A DNA stretch of 64,000 bases. Source: Halomonas sp. ALS9 (GTDB lineage Bacteria > Pseudomonadota > Gammaproteobacteria > Pseudomonadales > Halomonadaceae). The position numbers and the translations under genes are program-made. Location: the NCBI RefSeq assembly GCF_001651035.1, contig NZ_LXRG01000076.1, forward strand, positions 78,905 through 142,904, given 5' to 3'. Under the pieces are notes generated by a model. That model made no database searches and had not been told where the DNA came from. It saw nothing but the letters and a program-made list of their open reading frames with translations. Shown here piece by piece: positions 27,301 through 34,498 of this stretch (its first letter is position 1; every line of letters starts with the position of its first letter).

Positions 27301-28352
27301 GGGTGCATCCTGACGACTGGCGCCTGGATTTGCTTGAACCGCATCTGAGCATGAATATTCGCGTAGTCGATCACGCGGGCGAGACCTTGGGGCAGGGGCG
27401 TGATCTGCGCGCCTTGGAACAGCGCTTTGAAGCCGCCGCCAGCGCAGGCGCTCAGGCGCTGGCCGAGCAGGTTAGCCATGAGCCCGCCGTTGCCGGGTTA
27501 CCCAAAACGCCGCTGCCTGCTTCGCGTGTTACCACCCAGGCCGGCATCCGCGTAGAGGCGTATCCTGCCTTGGTTGTTGCTGACGTTGCAGCTGACGCCC
27601 GAGAGTTCAAGGTGGCGCTGTTTGATCACCCGGCAAAAGCGGAGGCTGCCCACCAGGAGGGCATCGCCCGACTGGCCATTGCCAAGTTACCCGAACAGGT
27701 AAAAGCGATTAAACAACTGCCGGGGGTTGAGAAGTGCGCACTACTGTTTGCCAAAGTGGGCAGTAAACAAGCTTTAGTCGATGATCTGTTGCTTGCGGTA
27801 TTTACCCAAGTGGTCGCCCAGCACCCCCTGCCGCGCTCAGAAGGGGAATTTAGCCAGCGTCTAAACGCTACCCAAAGTCAACTCGTTGATGAAGCGAAAG
27901 CGCTCTTGGCACGGGTAGAGGTCGCGCTAAAAGGCCATCTGGCGGTCAGTAAGGTGCTCAAAGGGAAGCTTAATTTTGCCCTGGCGTTGGTGTACAGCGA
28001 TGTTAGCGCGCAGATGCAGCGTTTGGTCTACCCAGGCTTTATCCGCGATGCAGGCGCATGGCTAGATGAATACCCGCGCTACACCGAGGCGGCGCTCATT
28101 CGGCTTGAAAAAGCAGCCCGTGAACGTGGCCGCGATCAAATGGTGATGCAAGATGTCCAGGCATTAGAGGCGCGCTTTGATGCCCGCCGCGAAAGCGAGC
28201 GCCGCGGGCGGGTGGAAGACCCAGAACTGGTCGCTTTTGGCTGGTGGTTGCAAGAGCTTAGGGTGTCGCTATTCGCTCAGCAGTTGGGTACTAGCATGGT
28301 GGTGTCGGTGAAACGATTGGAAAAGCGCTGGCAAGAGATCACTAGCGTTTAG
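24333..28352 (+). CDS. hrpA: ATP-dependent RNA helicase HrpA
   Basis: HrpA is a DEAH-box RNA helicase that rescues stalled ribosomes. The 1339-residue protein has GETGSGKTTQLP (Walker A, about residue 111), TQPRRLAARS, DEAH in IIIDEAHERSLN, SAT in ITSATIDVERF, and QRKGRCGRI (motif VI). Helicase-associated and OB-like domains come next, then the long C-terminal DUF3418 region typical of HrpA. The length matches the family (about 1300). The start is uncertain: ATG at 24333 or GTG at 24351, neither with a strong ribosome site. Confidence 0.94.
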   Translation: MEADPIVTTDTSLAPTDSQRLASLKQAAGDVMLRDAERLERRLAGLSRRVRDNKPISRGLDEVQRELDRAQQQLSQRETQKVALNYPPKLPVVERREDIINAIRDHQVVVVAGETGSGKTTQLPKMCLELGRGRRGLIGHTQPRRLAARSVASRLAEELEVSLGEQVGYQVRFTDQSSPTTLVKLMTDGILLAETQNDPLLLRYDTIIIDEAHERSLNIDFLLGYLKRLLPKRPDLKVIITSATIDVERFAKHFGTAKTPAPVVEVTGRTYPVEVHYRPLVRDEDDEEDRTLQEGILHAVEEIEAIEREKGWLHGPRDVLVFLPGEREIRETADTLRRAELKGTEILPLYARLSNEEQNRVFAPHRGRRIVLATNVAETSLTVPGIRYVIDPGLVRISRYSYRSKIQRLPVEAVSQASANQRKGRCGRIAEGVCIRLYSEEDFLSRPGFTDPEIQRTNLASVILSMLGLKLGDIEAFPFVDPPDSRFVKDGFRLLFELGAVDEKQHLSPLGRKLARLPIDPRLARMVLAGTEFGSLRDVLIVVSALAIQDPRDRPADKRQAADQAHQRWHDPDSDFVALLNLWHGIENAREALSGNQLRRWCREHYINYLRMREWHDTFRQLRQLLRDMDIEVPAPPPRNEDESEEQARQMRRKTSGKVHQALLSGLLSNLGTLVENREYLGARNRKFMIHPGSGLAKKSPKWIMAFEMVETSKLFARTVAKIDPQWIEPQAQHLVKRSYSEPHWEMKRAQVVAFEQVTLFGLPIVARRKVHYGPIAPQESRELFIRRALVEGEFQTKGAFFAHNRALIDEVEALEDRARRRDILVDEDTLYDFYNQRIPAETVNGKGFERWRKQAEQQNPQLLHFDIDSLKARDAQDVTQAQYPDHLILAGVAYPVSYHFDPEAEDDGVTLTVPAAMLPQVPVHALEWLVPGLLREKCIALLKSLPKSIRRQVVPIPDWVDAALETLVPDQRPLTEALGEFIRRRTSTRVHPDDWRLDLLEPHLSMNIRVVDHAGETLGQGRDLRALEQRFEAAASAGAQALAEQVSHEPAVAGLPKTPLPASRVTTQAGIRVEAYPALVVADVAADAREFKVALFDHPAKAEAAHQEGIARLAIAKLPEQVKAIKQLPGVEKCALLFAKVGSKQALVDDLLLAVFTQVVAQHPLPRSEGEFSQRLNATQSQLVDEAKALLARVEVALKGHLAVSKVLKGKLNFALALVYSDVSAQMQRLVYPGFIRDAGAWLDEYPRYTEAALIRLEKAARERGRDQMVMQDVQALEARFDARRESERRGRVEDPELVAFGWWLQELRVSLFAQQLGTSMVVSVKRLEKRWQEITSV

Positions 28353-28478
28353 CAGTGGTTGGAAAAAGTTGCTGGAAAAACCGCTATTTTACGCACACAG
28401 TAACGTGATGGGTTCGCCGTAAGTCGCACGCTACATTGATGGCCGGTCACGTCGGCAAGCCGCTTAGAGGAGATTGGC

Positions 28479-29600
28479 ATGACACATGTGGTGATTACCG
28501 GTACAGGACTCTATACACCGGAACACGCCATTGATAATGCGGCCCTGGTGGCGGCATTTAATGCTTGGGTAGACAGCGAGAATGAACAGCACGCCGGCGC
28601 CATTGCGCGCGGCGAGCGCGAACCACTGGCGCACTCAAGCAGCGAATTTATCGAAAAAGCCTCCGGTATTCAGAGCCGTTACGTGCTTGATGCGTCAGGA
28701 ATCCTTGACCCACAGCGTATGCGGCCTAAACTGCCGCAGCGGGGCAATGATGAACCTTCGATTCAGTGCGAGATGGCGACAGCCGCTGCACGGCAGGCGT
28801 TGGCTGCTGCCAAGGTAGATGCTGCTGACATAGAGCTGGTGATCGTTGCCTGCTCAAACCTAGAGCGCGCCTATCCCGCCGTGGCGGTAGAAGTGCAGCA
28901 AGCCCTGGAAACAAGCGGCTATGGGTTCGATATGAACGTGGCCTGTAGCTCAGCGACGTTTGCTTTGGAAACGGCTGCCAATGCCATAGCTTCAGGTAGT
29001 GTTAAGCGCGCCTTGGTGGTCAATCCAGAAGTTTGCTCGGCGCACCTCAACTTCCGAGACCGTGACAGCCACTTCATTTTCGGCGATGCTTGCACAGCAG
29101 TGGTACTAGAAAGTAGCGCAGTCGCGATTGCCGACGAGCAGTTTGAAATCCTCGGTACGCGGTTAGTTACCAAGTTTTCCAACGCGATCCGCAATAATGC
29201 TGGATTTCTAAACCGCGTAACGGACAGCGATCCGCTGGCCTTGGATAAGCTTTTTGTGCAAGAAGGGCGGCGGGTGTTTAAGGAGGTTTGCCCGATGGTG
29301 GCTAAACTGATCACTGAGCATCTGGCCTCCTTAGGGTTAGCCGGTAGTGATCTTAAGCGCATGTGGCTTCACCAGGCTAACCGGCATATGAACGATTTGA
29401 TTGCCCGTAAAGTATTGGGTTATGACCCGAGTGAAGTTCAGGCGCCGATCATTCTAGACCGTTACGCCAATACCAGCTCAGCGGGCTCTATTATCGCCTT
29501 CCACCTCCATCGCGAGGGGCTTGAGGAGGGTGACATTGGTGTAATTTGCTCCTTTGGGGCAGGGTATAGCGCAGGCAGTGTGGTCATCCGGCGTTTGTAA
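28479..29600 (+). CDS. FabH-like beta-ketoacyl-ACP synthase III
   Basis: The 373-residue thiolase-fold condensing enzyme has the Cys-His-Asn triad visible in MNVACSSATFA, WLHQANRHM and YANTSSAG. It is longer than housekeeping FabH (about 320) because of an N-terminal insertion (about residues 30-75, WVDSENEQHAGAIARGERE). This resembles the Pseudomonas PA3286 type, reported to condense beta-oxidation-derived acyl-CoA with malonyl-ACP; that match is from memory. GAGGAG lies seven bases before the ATG. It is followed at 39 bases by mlaA, so a link with envelope lipid supply is possible. Confidence 0.87.
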   Translation: MTHVVITGTGLYTPEHAIDNAALVAAFNAWVDSENEQHAGAIARGEREPLAHSSSEFIEKASGIQSRYVLDASGILDPQRMRPKLPQRGNDEPSIQCEMATAAARQALAAAKVDAADIELVIVACSNLERAYPAVAVEVQQALETSGYGFDMNVACSSATFALETAANAIASGSVKRALVVNPEVCSAHLNFRDRDSHFIFGDACTAVVLESSAVAIADEQFEILGTRLVTKFSNAIRNNAGFLNRVTDSDPLALDKLFVQEGRRVFKEVCPMVAKLITEHLASLGLAGSDLKRMWLHQANRHMNDLIARKVLGYDPSEVQAPIILDRYANTSSAGSIIAFHLHREGLEEGDIGVICSFGAGYSAGSVVIRRL

Positions 29601-29639
29601 GTTTGTAAGTGTGCAGCGGAATTGAAAAAGGAAAATGTC

Positions 29640-30434
29640 ATGTGGCAGTGGTTAAATAACGAGAAGCCTGCGCTTTCTTTGCGTAGCAAAGGGTTGCCTC
29701 TACTGCTGGTGACGTTACTTGGAACCGGTGGCTGTGCCAGCACGCAAATGGCGGAAAATGCGGCTCCCGAAGATCCATGGGAAGGCTTTAACCGCAAAGT
29801 GTTTACATTTAACGATGTGCTGGATCGCTACGCGCTTAAGCCGGTGGCAAAAGGCTATCGCACCATTACCCCAGACCCAGTGGAAACCGGGGTGGGTAAT
29901 TTTTTCTCCAATTTAGGCGAAGTGCGTACCGTGCTTAATAGCGTGCTGCAAGGCAAACCGAAGAATGCAGGCCTCGCCACATCGCGCTTTTTGATTAACT
30001 CAACGGTAGGCATTGGTGGCTTATTAGATTATGCCACCCTGATGGAAATTACCGCGGATAAAGAAGATTTCGGACAAACGTTGGCCGTGTGGGGTTGGCA
30101 AGATTCGCGCTATTTGGTGCTGCCTTTATTTGGTCCCAGCACGTTACGGGATACCACCGGTATGCCGGCTGATATGGCGGCCTATCCTGTTACCTATGTT
30201 GACGATGACGCCGTTCGATTAAGCCTTACCGCACTGAATGTGATCGATATTCGAGCGGGTTTGCTTGACCAGGAAGCGTTAATTCGCGGTGATCGCTACC
30301 GTTTTATTCGTGACGCTTACTTACAGAGCCGCCAATTTGAGGTGAGCGATGGAGAATTGGGCGATGACCCCTTCGCTAGCGAAACTTTCGAGTTTAATGA
30401 CAGCGATTTTGAAGACGCTGGTTTTGAAGACTAA
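29640..30434 (+). CDS. mlaA: MlaA/VacJ outer-membrane lipoprotein
   Basis: MlaA removes phospholipids from the outer leaflet of the outer membrane and passes them to the Mla pathway. The 264-residue precursor has a signal peptide ending in the lipobox LGTGGC. The family core follows: DPWEGFNRKVFTFND, PVAKGYRTITP, FFSNLGEVRTVLN, RFLINSTVGIGGLLD and DFGQTLAVWG. AAGGA precedes the ATG at 29640. The C-terminus is an acidic repeat tail (FNDSDFEDAGFED) that stops at TAA (30432-30434), although the same repeat frame stays open for 39 more codons. In enteric species MlaA lacks such a long acidic tail, so the tail may be lineage-specific. Confidence 0.93.
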   Translation: MWQWLNNEKPALSLRSKGLPLLLVTLLGTGGCASTQMAENAAPEDPWEGFNRKVFTFNDVLDRYALKPVAKGYRTITPDPVETGVGNFFSNLGEVRTVLNSVLQGKPKNAGLATSRFLINSTVGIGGLLDYATLMEITADKEDFGQTLAVWGWQDSRYLVLPLFGPSTLRDTTGMPADMAAYPVTYVDDDAVRLSLTALNVIDIRAGLLDQEALIRGDRYRFIRDAYLQSRQFEVSDGELGDDPFASETFEFNDSDFEDAGFED

Positions 30435-30554
30435 GGTTTTGAAGACTCAGTTTTTGAAGACTCAGGCTTCGAAAACAGTAGTTTCGAAGATAGCGGCTTT
30501 GACAACAGTGACCAGGATGATAGCGACTTTGGTGGCGACGAAGTCACCGATTGA
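30435..30554 (+). pseudogene. In-frame continuation of the MlaA acidic repeat tail
   Basis: Beyond the mlaA TAA the same frame codes for 39 residues of pentapeptide repeats (GFEDS, VFEDS, GFENS, SFEDS, GFDNS, then an Asp-rich end) and closes with TGA at 30552-30554, five bases before the next start. The 15-bp units include TTTGAAGACTCA copies, and the stop is a TAA where sister units have TCA, i.e. one C-to-A change. The tail is therefore probably a recently cut-off part of the protein. Readthrough or a sequencing error cannot be excluded. Confidence 0.7.
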
Positions 30555-30559
30555 GGCTT

Positions 30560-31756
30560 ATGATGGATCATTCTAAGCAGTTGATCGCGGTGATCGATGA
30601 ACCCGGTCGTGAACGCGATGCGCTGGCTGAAGCGATTACTTGCGACGGCATGTGGGTGTTTGCCGCTGAAGATATCAATAATCTACCCGCTGGCACGGCG
30701 CTAATTGTTGCCCACGCCAGAGCTGTTCCGCGTCAGCAATGGTCGCAGTTAACGCGTCGCTTACCTACGCTGGTGGTCAGCGACTCGCGCCAGGATGCCG
30801 ACTTGATCAAGGCGATTGATGTAGGTCTGGTGGATTATATCGTCCACCCCCTACGTCACGCTGAGCTGTTGCGACGAATGATCCGTAAGGCCATTGAGCT
30901 TAACGATCTGGCACTGGAGCGCGAGCGGGATCATGCACGTCTAGCGGAGTTAAATGAAAGCTTAGAGACTCATCTGGCGCTATTGCGCATGGATCAGCAG
31001 AGCGGCGGTCATATCCAGCGGCGTTTACTACCGTTACGCCCCAAAGTAATTAACGGCGTGTATTACGACTACGTATTTGCACCTTCGCTTTATTTGTCCG
31101 GTGATTTCCTTGATTATCAACGCTATAACGAGCGTTACAGCGCCTTCTATTTTGCCGATGTATCGGGGCATGGCGCCTCGTCGGCATTCGTCACGGTGCT
31201 GCTCAAATATTTATGTAACCGTTGGCTGAGTGAGTGGGATGGTCAGCACCCGGAAAATCTGCCGCCAGATTGGCTAAAGGCGATGAACCGAGAGCTGCAG
31301 GGCACCGATATCGGCAAACATGCCACCTTATTTGTCGGTGTTATTGACCATGAGTCGCATACTCTGCACTATTCGCTCGGCGCGCAGCTTCCTATGCCCC
31401 TGTTAGCGGCGGGGGGAGAGCTACGTCGTTTAGAAGGCGAGGGAATGCCGGTAGGCCTTTTCCCCGATGTGGAGTATCCTGCGCTTAGCTGTGTTTTGCC
31501 GAGTGACTTTCGTTTGTGGCTCTGCTCAGATGGTGTATTGGAATGCTTGCCGGGTAAAACGCTCGACACGCGGCTCAAGGAGCTTGAGCAATTAGTAAGT
31601 GAGAGTGTCACGCTTGAGCAGTTGCGCGATCGGCTAGCAGAAACAAACGCTCTTCTTGCTGAAGGAGATGCGGAGTTTGATGCCAATCAAGAGCGCGATG
31701 CTTTACCCGATGATATTACAATCATGATGGTGAGCGGATTTGGTCATGCTGATTGA
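30560..31756 (+). CDS. SpoIIE/PP2C phosphatase with degenerate receiver (HsbR/RsbU-like)
   Basis: This predicted serine phosphatase would dephosphorylate the STAS protein encoded next. The 398-residue protein has a receiver-like N-terminus (1-115), a coiled coil (about 118-150) and a PP2C-type SpoIIE domain with SGDFLDY, FADVSGHGASS, LCSDGVLECLPG and DDITIMMV. The receiver looks inactive. The beta-3 segment reads ALIVAHARAVP with no Asp at the phosphoacceptor site, and the conserved Lys-Pro is His-Pro (YIVHPL). In Pseudomonas the homologous HsbR-HsbA pair links HptB to swarming and biofilm control. The ATG at 30560 is preceded by GAGG. It overlaps the STAS gene. Confidence 0.87.
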   Translation: MMDHSKQLIAVIDEPGRERDALAEAITCDGMWVFAAEDINNLPAGTALIVAHARAVPRQQWSQLTRRLPTLVVSDSRQDADLIKAIDVGLVDYIVHPLRHAELLRRMIRKAIELNDLALERERDHARLAELNESLETHLALLRMDQQSGGHIQRRLLPLRPKVINGVYYDYVFAPSLYLSGDFLDYQRYNERYSAFYFADVSGHGASSAFVTVLLKYLCNRWLSEWDGQHPENLPPDWLKAMNRELQGTDIGKHATLFVGVIDHESHTLHYSLGAQLPMPLLAAGGELRRLEGEGMPVGLFPDVEYPALSCVLPSDFRLWLCSDGVLECLPGKTLDTRLKELEQLVSESVTLEQLRDRLAETNALLAEGDAEFDANQERDALPDDITIMMVSGFGHAD

Positions 31757-32264
31757 AGAAGGCCGCATTAAAGCGGCGTTCAATTCTGGTGTTTTTGTTT
31801 TAAAACTGTGTGGTGATGTGCGCTTGACGCTCTGCGCCACGTTGGACACCCAAGCTCAACGTCTTGCCGAGACGCCGGGGTTGCATGCCGTATTGATTGA
31901 CTTGCGAGAAGCGACCAACGTGGATTCGACGGCGCTTGGCTTTCTGGCCAAGGTCGCGATGGCAGTCAAAGGGCGGCTGGAGCAATCACCGACGATTATT
32001 GTCGATAACCCTGACGTGCGACAGATGTTGGACGTAATGGGTTTTTCGCGTTTTTTTACGCTGATGGAAGCGCCACTACAGCAGGCGACTACGCTTAATA
32101 ATGCGCTTGAAGAGCTTCCCCAAGAGCCCGCAGACGAAGAAGGGCTGCGTGATCGGATCCTTGAAGCCCACCGCATTTTAATGCACATGAACGAGCATAA
32201 CCGCGAGCAGTTTCAGCCCCTGGTCGAGATGCTTGAGTCGCAAGACGCCACCACGCATCATTAA
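31746..32264 (+). CDS. STAS-domain anti-anti-sigma factor (HsbA-like)
   Basis: The 172-residue protein has an N-terminal STAS domain (1-110) with the phosphorylatable serine region NVDSTALGFLAK (about residue 61) and the NPDVRQMLDVMGFSRFF motif. A C-terminal acidic helical extension (about 115-172) is not needed for the STAS fold and is a feature of HsbA-like proteins. It should cycle between phosphorylated and unphosphorylated forms, the latter made by the upstream phosphatase. The ATG at 31746 overlaps the phosphatase gene by 11 bases. The partner kinase/anti-sigma factor is not in the window. Confidence 0.87.
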   Translation: MLIEEGRIKAAFNSGVFVLKLCGDVRLTLCATLDTQAQRLAETPGLHAVLIDLREATNVDSTALGFLAKVAMAVKGRLEQSPTIIVDNPDVRQMLDVMGFSRFFTLMEAPLQQATTLNNALEELPQEPADEEGLRDRILEAHRILMHMNEHNREQFQPLVEMLESQDATTHH

Positions 32265-32282
32265 ACGTCCCTCATCCTGAAA

Positions 32283-32303
32283 AGCCCCTGGTCATCCAGG
32301 GCT
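32283..32303. terminator. Weak hairpin after the STAS gene
   Basis: AGCCC-C-TGG and CCAGGGCT pair around TCAT with one bulged C. No T run follows, so termination is uncertain. Confidence 0.4.
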
Positions 32304-32401
32304 ATTGATCGATAGCATCCAGTCCCGACAAATGTCTCAAAATCGGCTATGATTAGCGGCCTATCTATTCCAGTGCGTTCATTATCGCCTTAAGGAGACC
32401 C

Positions 32402-33598
32402 ATGGATCTTAATCCTCGTCGGGTAGCACTGTTGGTGGCCGCCAACACGGCGCTGGCGCCTTTTGCTATCGATGCCTACTTGCCCGCCATGGGGGTCATT
32501 GCGGAGAGCATCGGGGCCAGTATTCACCGCACTGAACTCTCCATTAGCGTGTTTTTGTTCGGCTTTGCGTTGGGCCAGCTATGTTTTGGGCCGCTTTCGG
32601 ATCGCATGGGCAGGAAGCCAGTGCTCCTGGGCGGTTTGGTGGTGTTTATGCTCGCTAGCCTTGCCATTACCCAGGTGGAGAGTTTGCCCACGCTATTGGC
32701 TTGGCGGTTTATCCAGGCGTTGGGGGGCGGGGCCTGTGTCGTCAATTCAGCGGCGATTGTGCGCGACTGCTTTAGTGGACGCGAGGCCGCTAAAGTCATG
32801 TCGACCATGGCGATGATTATGATGCTGGCGCCGCTAGTGGCACCTACTGTGGGTAGTTTACTGCTGCACATTGCCGGTTGGTGGCTGATTTTTGTGTTCT
32901 TGGCCGTCTATGCAGGCTTTTTACTCTGGCTATTAGGCACGCGCCTGCCTGAAACCCGCGATATGTCGCTGCCCGCCGCTTCTCCGCGTCAGGTCATCCG
33001 CAATTACGCCAGTGTACTGAAGCATCGTGAAGGCATGGGGTATATTTGTGCGGTTGCCGCCTCCTTCGCGGGCCTGTTTGCCTTCGTGACCGCTTCGCCG
33101 TTTCTATATCTTGATTATTTTGGCCTCTCGCCAGCCACCTATCCGCTGGTGTTTGGGGTCAACGTGGTAGTGATTGCGCTGTCTAATCGGGTCAATATTC
33201 ATCTGCTGCGTAAGCGTACTCCCCAGCAGAATTTACGCCTGGGTCTTCTTATTCAGCTTATCGCTGCACTTGGGTTGGTCGCAGCCACTGCGCTCAACAT
33301 GGCGTCGTTAATCATTGTGGTGCCGCTGATTATGCTGTTTACCGGTATGATCGGGCTGATCACGCCCAACGCGATTTCATCGCTGTTGGATCATTTTGGC
33401 CATATCAGCGCCACGGCAACGGCGCTGCTGGGCGGTATACAGTTTACTTGTGGGGCGCTGGCCGGTGTGATGGTAGGGCTATTTGAGGTTGAACACCTTT
33501 GGCCCATGGTACTCACCATGCTGGGCGCTGCGTTACTGGGCAATATTGGCGTACGCAAACTAACCAAGGCGCCCAGCGTTGAAGAACAACAGGGATAA
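32402..33598 (+). CDS. Bcr/CflA-type multidrug efflux MFS transporter
   Basis: The 398-residue inner-membrane protein has about 12 hydrophobic segments and the drug:H+ antiporter signatures. These are PFAIDAYLPAM in helix 1, the loop motif GPLSDRMGRKPVLLGG (about residues 62-77), and the QALGGGACVVNSAAIVRD segment (about 104-121) characteristic of the Bcr/CflA branch. Strong AAGGAG lies just before the ATG. The substrate cannot be told from sequence. It is followed by a 13-bp repeat and the TauE-type gene, without an evident terminator, so they may be co-transcribed. Confidence 0.88.
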   Translation: MDLNPRRVALLVAANTALAPFAIDAYLPAMGVIAESIGASIHRTELSISVFLFGFALGQLCFGPLSDRMGRKPVLLGGLVVFMLASLAITQVESLPTLLAWRFIQALGGGACVVNSAAIVRDCFSGREAAKVMSTMAMIMMLAPLVAPTVGSLLLHIAGWWLIFVFLAVYAGFLLWLLGTRLPETRDMSLPAASPRQVIRNYASVLKHREGMGYICAVAASFAGLFAFVTASPFLYLDYFGLSPATYPLVFGVNVVVIALSNRVNIHLLRKRTPQQNLRLGLLIQLIAALGLVAATALNMASLIIVVPLIMLFTGMIGLITPNAISSLLDHFGHISATATALLGGIQFTCGALAGVMVGLFEVEHLWPMVLTMLGAALLGNIGVRKLTKAPSVEEQQG

Positions 33599-33602
33599 CT
33601 AG

Positions 33603-33641
33603 TAGGAATGAAACCTAGGAATGAACCGTAGGGATGAACAG
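33603..33641. repeat. 13-bp tandem triplication before the TauE-type gene
   Basis: TAGGAATGAAACC, TAGGAATGAACCG and TAGGGATGAACAG are contiguous. A degenerate fourth unit immediately upstream (33590-33602) contains the stop codon of the preceding gene. Each unit contains an AGGAATGA-like string that could mimic a ribosome site plus start. Confidence 0.75.
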
Positions 33642-33646
33642 CACTA

Positions 33647-34378
33647 ATGGATAGCCTGCTGGTCTGGGTCAATATGCCCATGAGCACTTGGTGGGCTTGC
33701 TCCGGCGTACTGCTGCTGGGTGCCTTTGTACAGCGCGCGACCGGTTTTGGCTTGGCCGTCATCGGTGCGCCGCTACTGTTGATGCTCGAGCCACGATTAG
33801 TGCCGGTCATTCTGGTGTTGTTTGGTTTTACTGTCTCGCTGATGATGGTGCGCCACTACTGGCATGAGGTGCGCCTGGATTCCATTGGTATGGCGTTAGT
33901 AGGGCGATTACCTGGCAATGCGTTGGGTATTTGGCTGTTGCTCGCCGCGCCGATGTTTGTATTGGAAAAGCTGATTGCGGTTATCGTGCTGTTTGCGGTA
34001 CTGGTCACCTTGTGCCGCTTTCAACTGCCAGTGAACCGCATAACCTTGTTTGGCGCGGGGGTACTTTCAGGCATTTTCGGCACCGTTGCTGCCATTGGCG
34101 GCCCGCCCATTGTGCTGTTGATGCATGGCCTACCGGCTGATCGCGTACGTGGTAACTTAGCGGCGTTCTTTATTTTGACCTCCCTGTTGACCTTGATAAC
34201 CCTCGCCCTGGCGGATCGGATTGAGCTATGGCATTTCCAGGTCGCGCTCACTTTCTTGCCTGCTGTATTGATCGGCAACGCTCTGGCGGATGGCATTGCT
34301 CACCGTTTGGACAGAAGGCTGCTGCAAGGGGCCTCCCTTGCGCTGTGTACCTTGGCCGCGCTCGGGCTGCTGTTTTAA
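33647..34378 (+). CDS. TauE/SafE-family sulfite/anion exporter-like permease
   Basis: The 243-residue membrane protein has about eight hydrophobic segments and the two family repeats. The first is near GAFVQRATGFGLAVIGAPLL and the second near FGAGVLSGIFGTVAAIGGPP (about residues 130-149). Family members carry sulfite, sulfoacetate or related organic anions, but the substrate here is not known. The ATG at 33647 has no standard ribosome site; the upstream region is the 13-bp triplication. It directly precedes the Pho-box promoter of pstS. Confidence 0.83.
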   Translation: MDSLLVWVNMPMSTWWACSGVLLLGAFVQRATGFGLAVIGAPLLLMLEPRLVPVILVLFGFTVSLMMVRHYWHEVRLDSIGMALVGRLPGNALGIWLLLAAPMFVLEKLIAVIVLFAVLVTLCRFQLPVNRITLFGAGVLSGIFGTVAAIGGPPIVLLMHGLPADRVRGNLAAFFILTSLLTLITLALADRIELWHFQVALTFLPAVLIGNALADGIAHRLDRRLLQGASLALCTLAALGLLF

Positions 34379-34419
34379 GCACTTTCCCCCCTTAGCAAAA
34401 AAATCTCCTGTGTTGCCCG

Positions 34420-34437
34420 CTGTCATGAAGTTGTCAT
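34420..34437 (+). promoter_or_regulatory. Pho box upstream of pstS
   Basis: CTGTCATGAAGTTGTCAT matches the PhoB consensus of two CTGTCAT-like heptamers separated by four bases, with one mismatch in the second. It lies 61 bases before the pstS ATG, as expected when it replaces the -35 element. Confidence 0.88.
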
Positions 34438-34498
34438 GGAGCCGGTGCAAAGTGTGTCCTGCGAAGGCCAGATCCCTACATGAACAGGAGTATTTCGC

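Noticed and set aside
30349..30576. 75-codon ORF rich in LKT repeats over the mlaA tail
   Set aside because: It is a frame-shifted reading of the 15-bp acidic repeat; the mlaA frame explains it.
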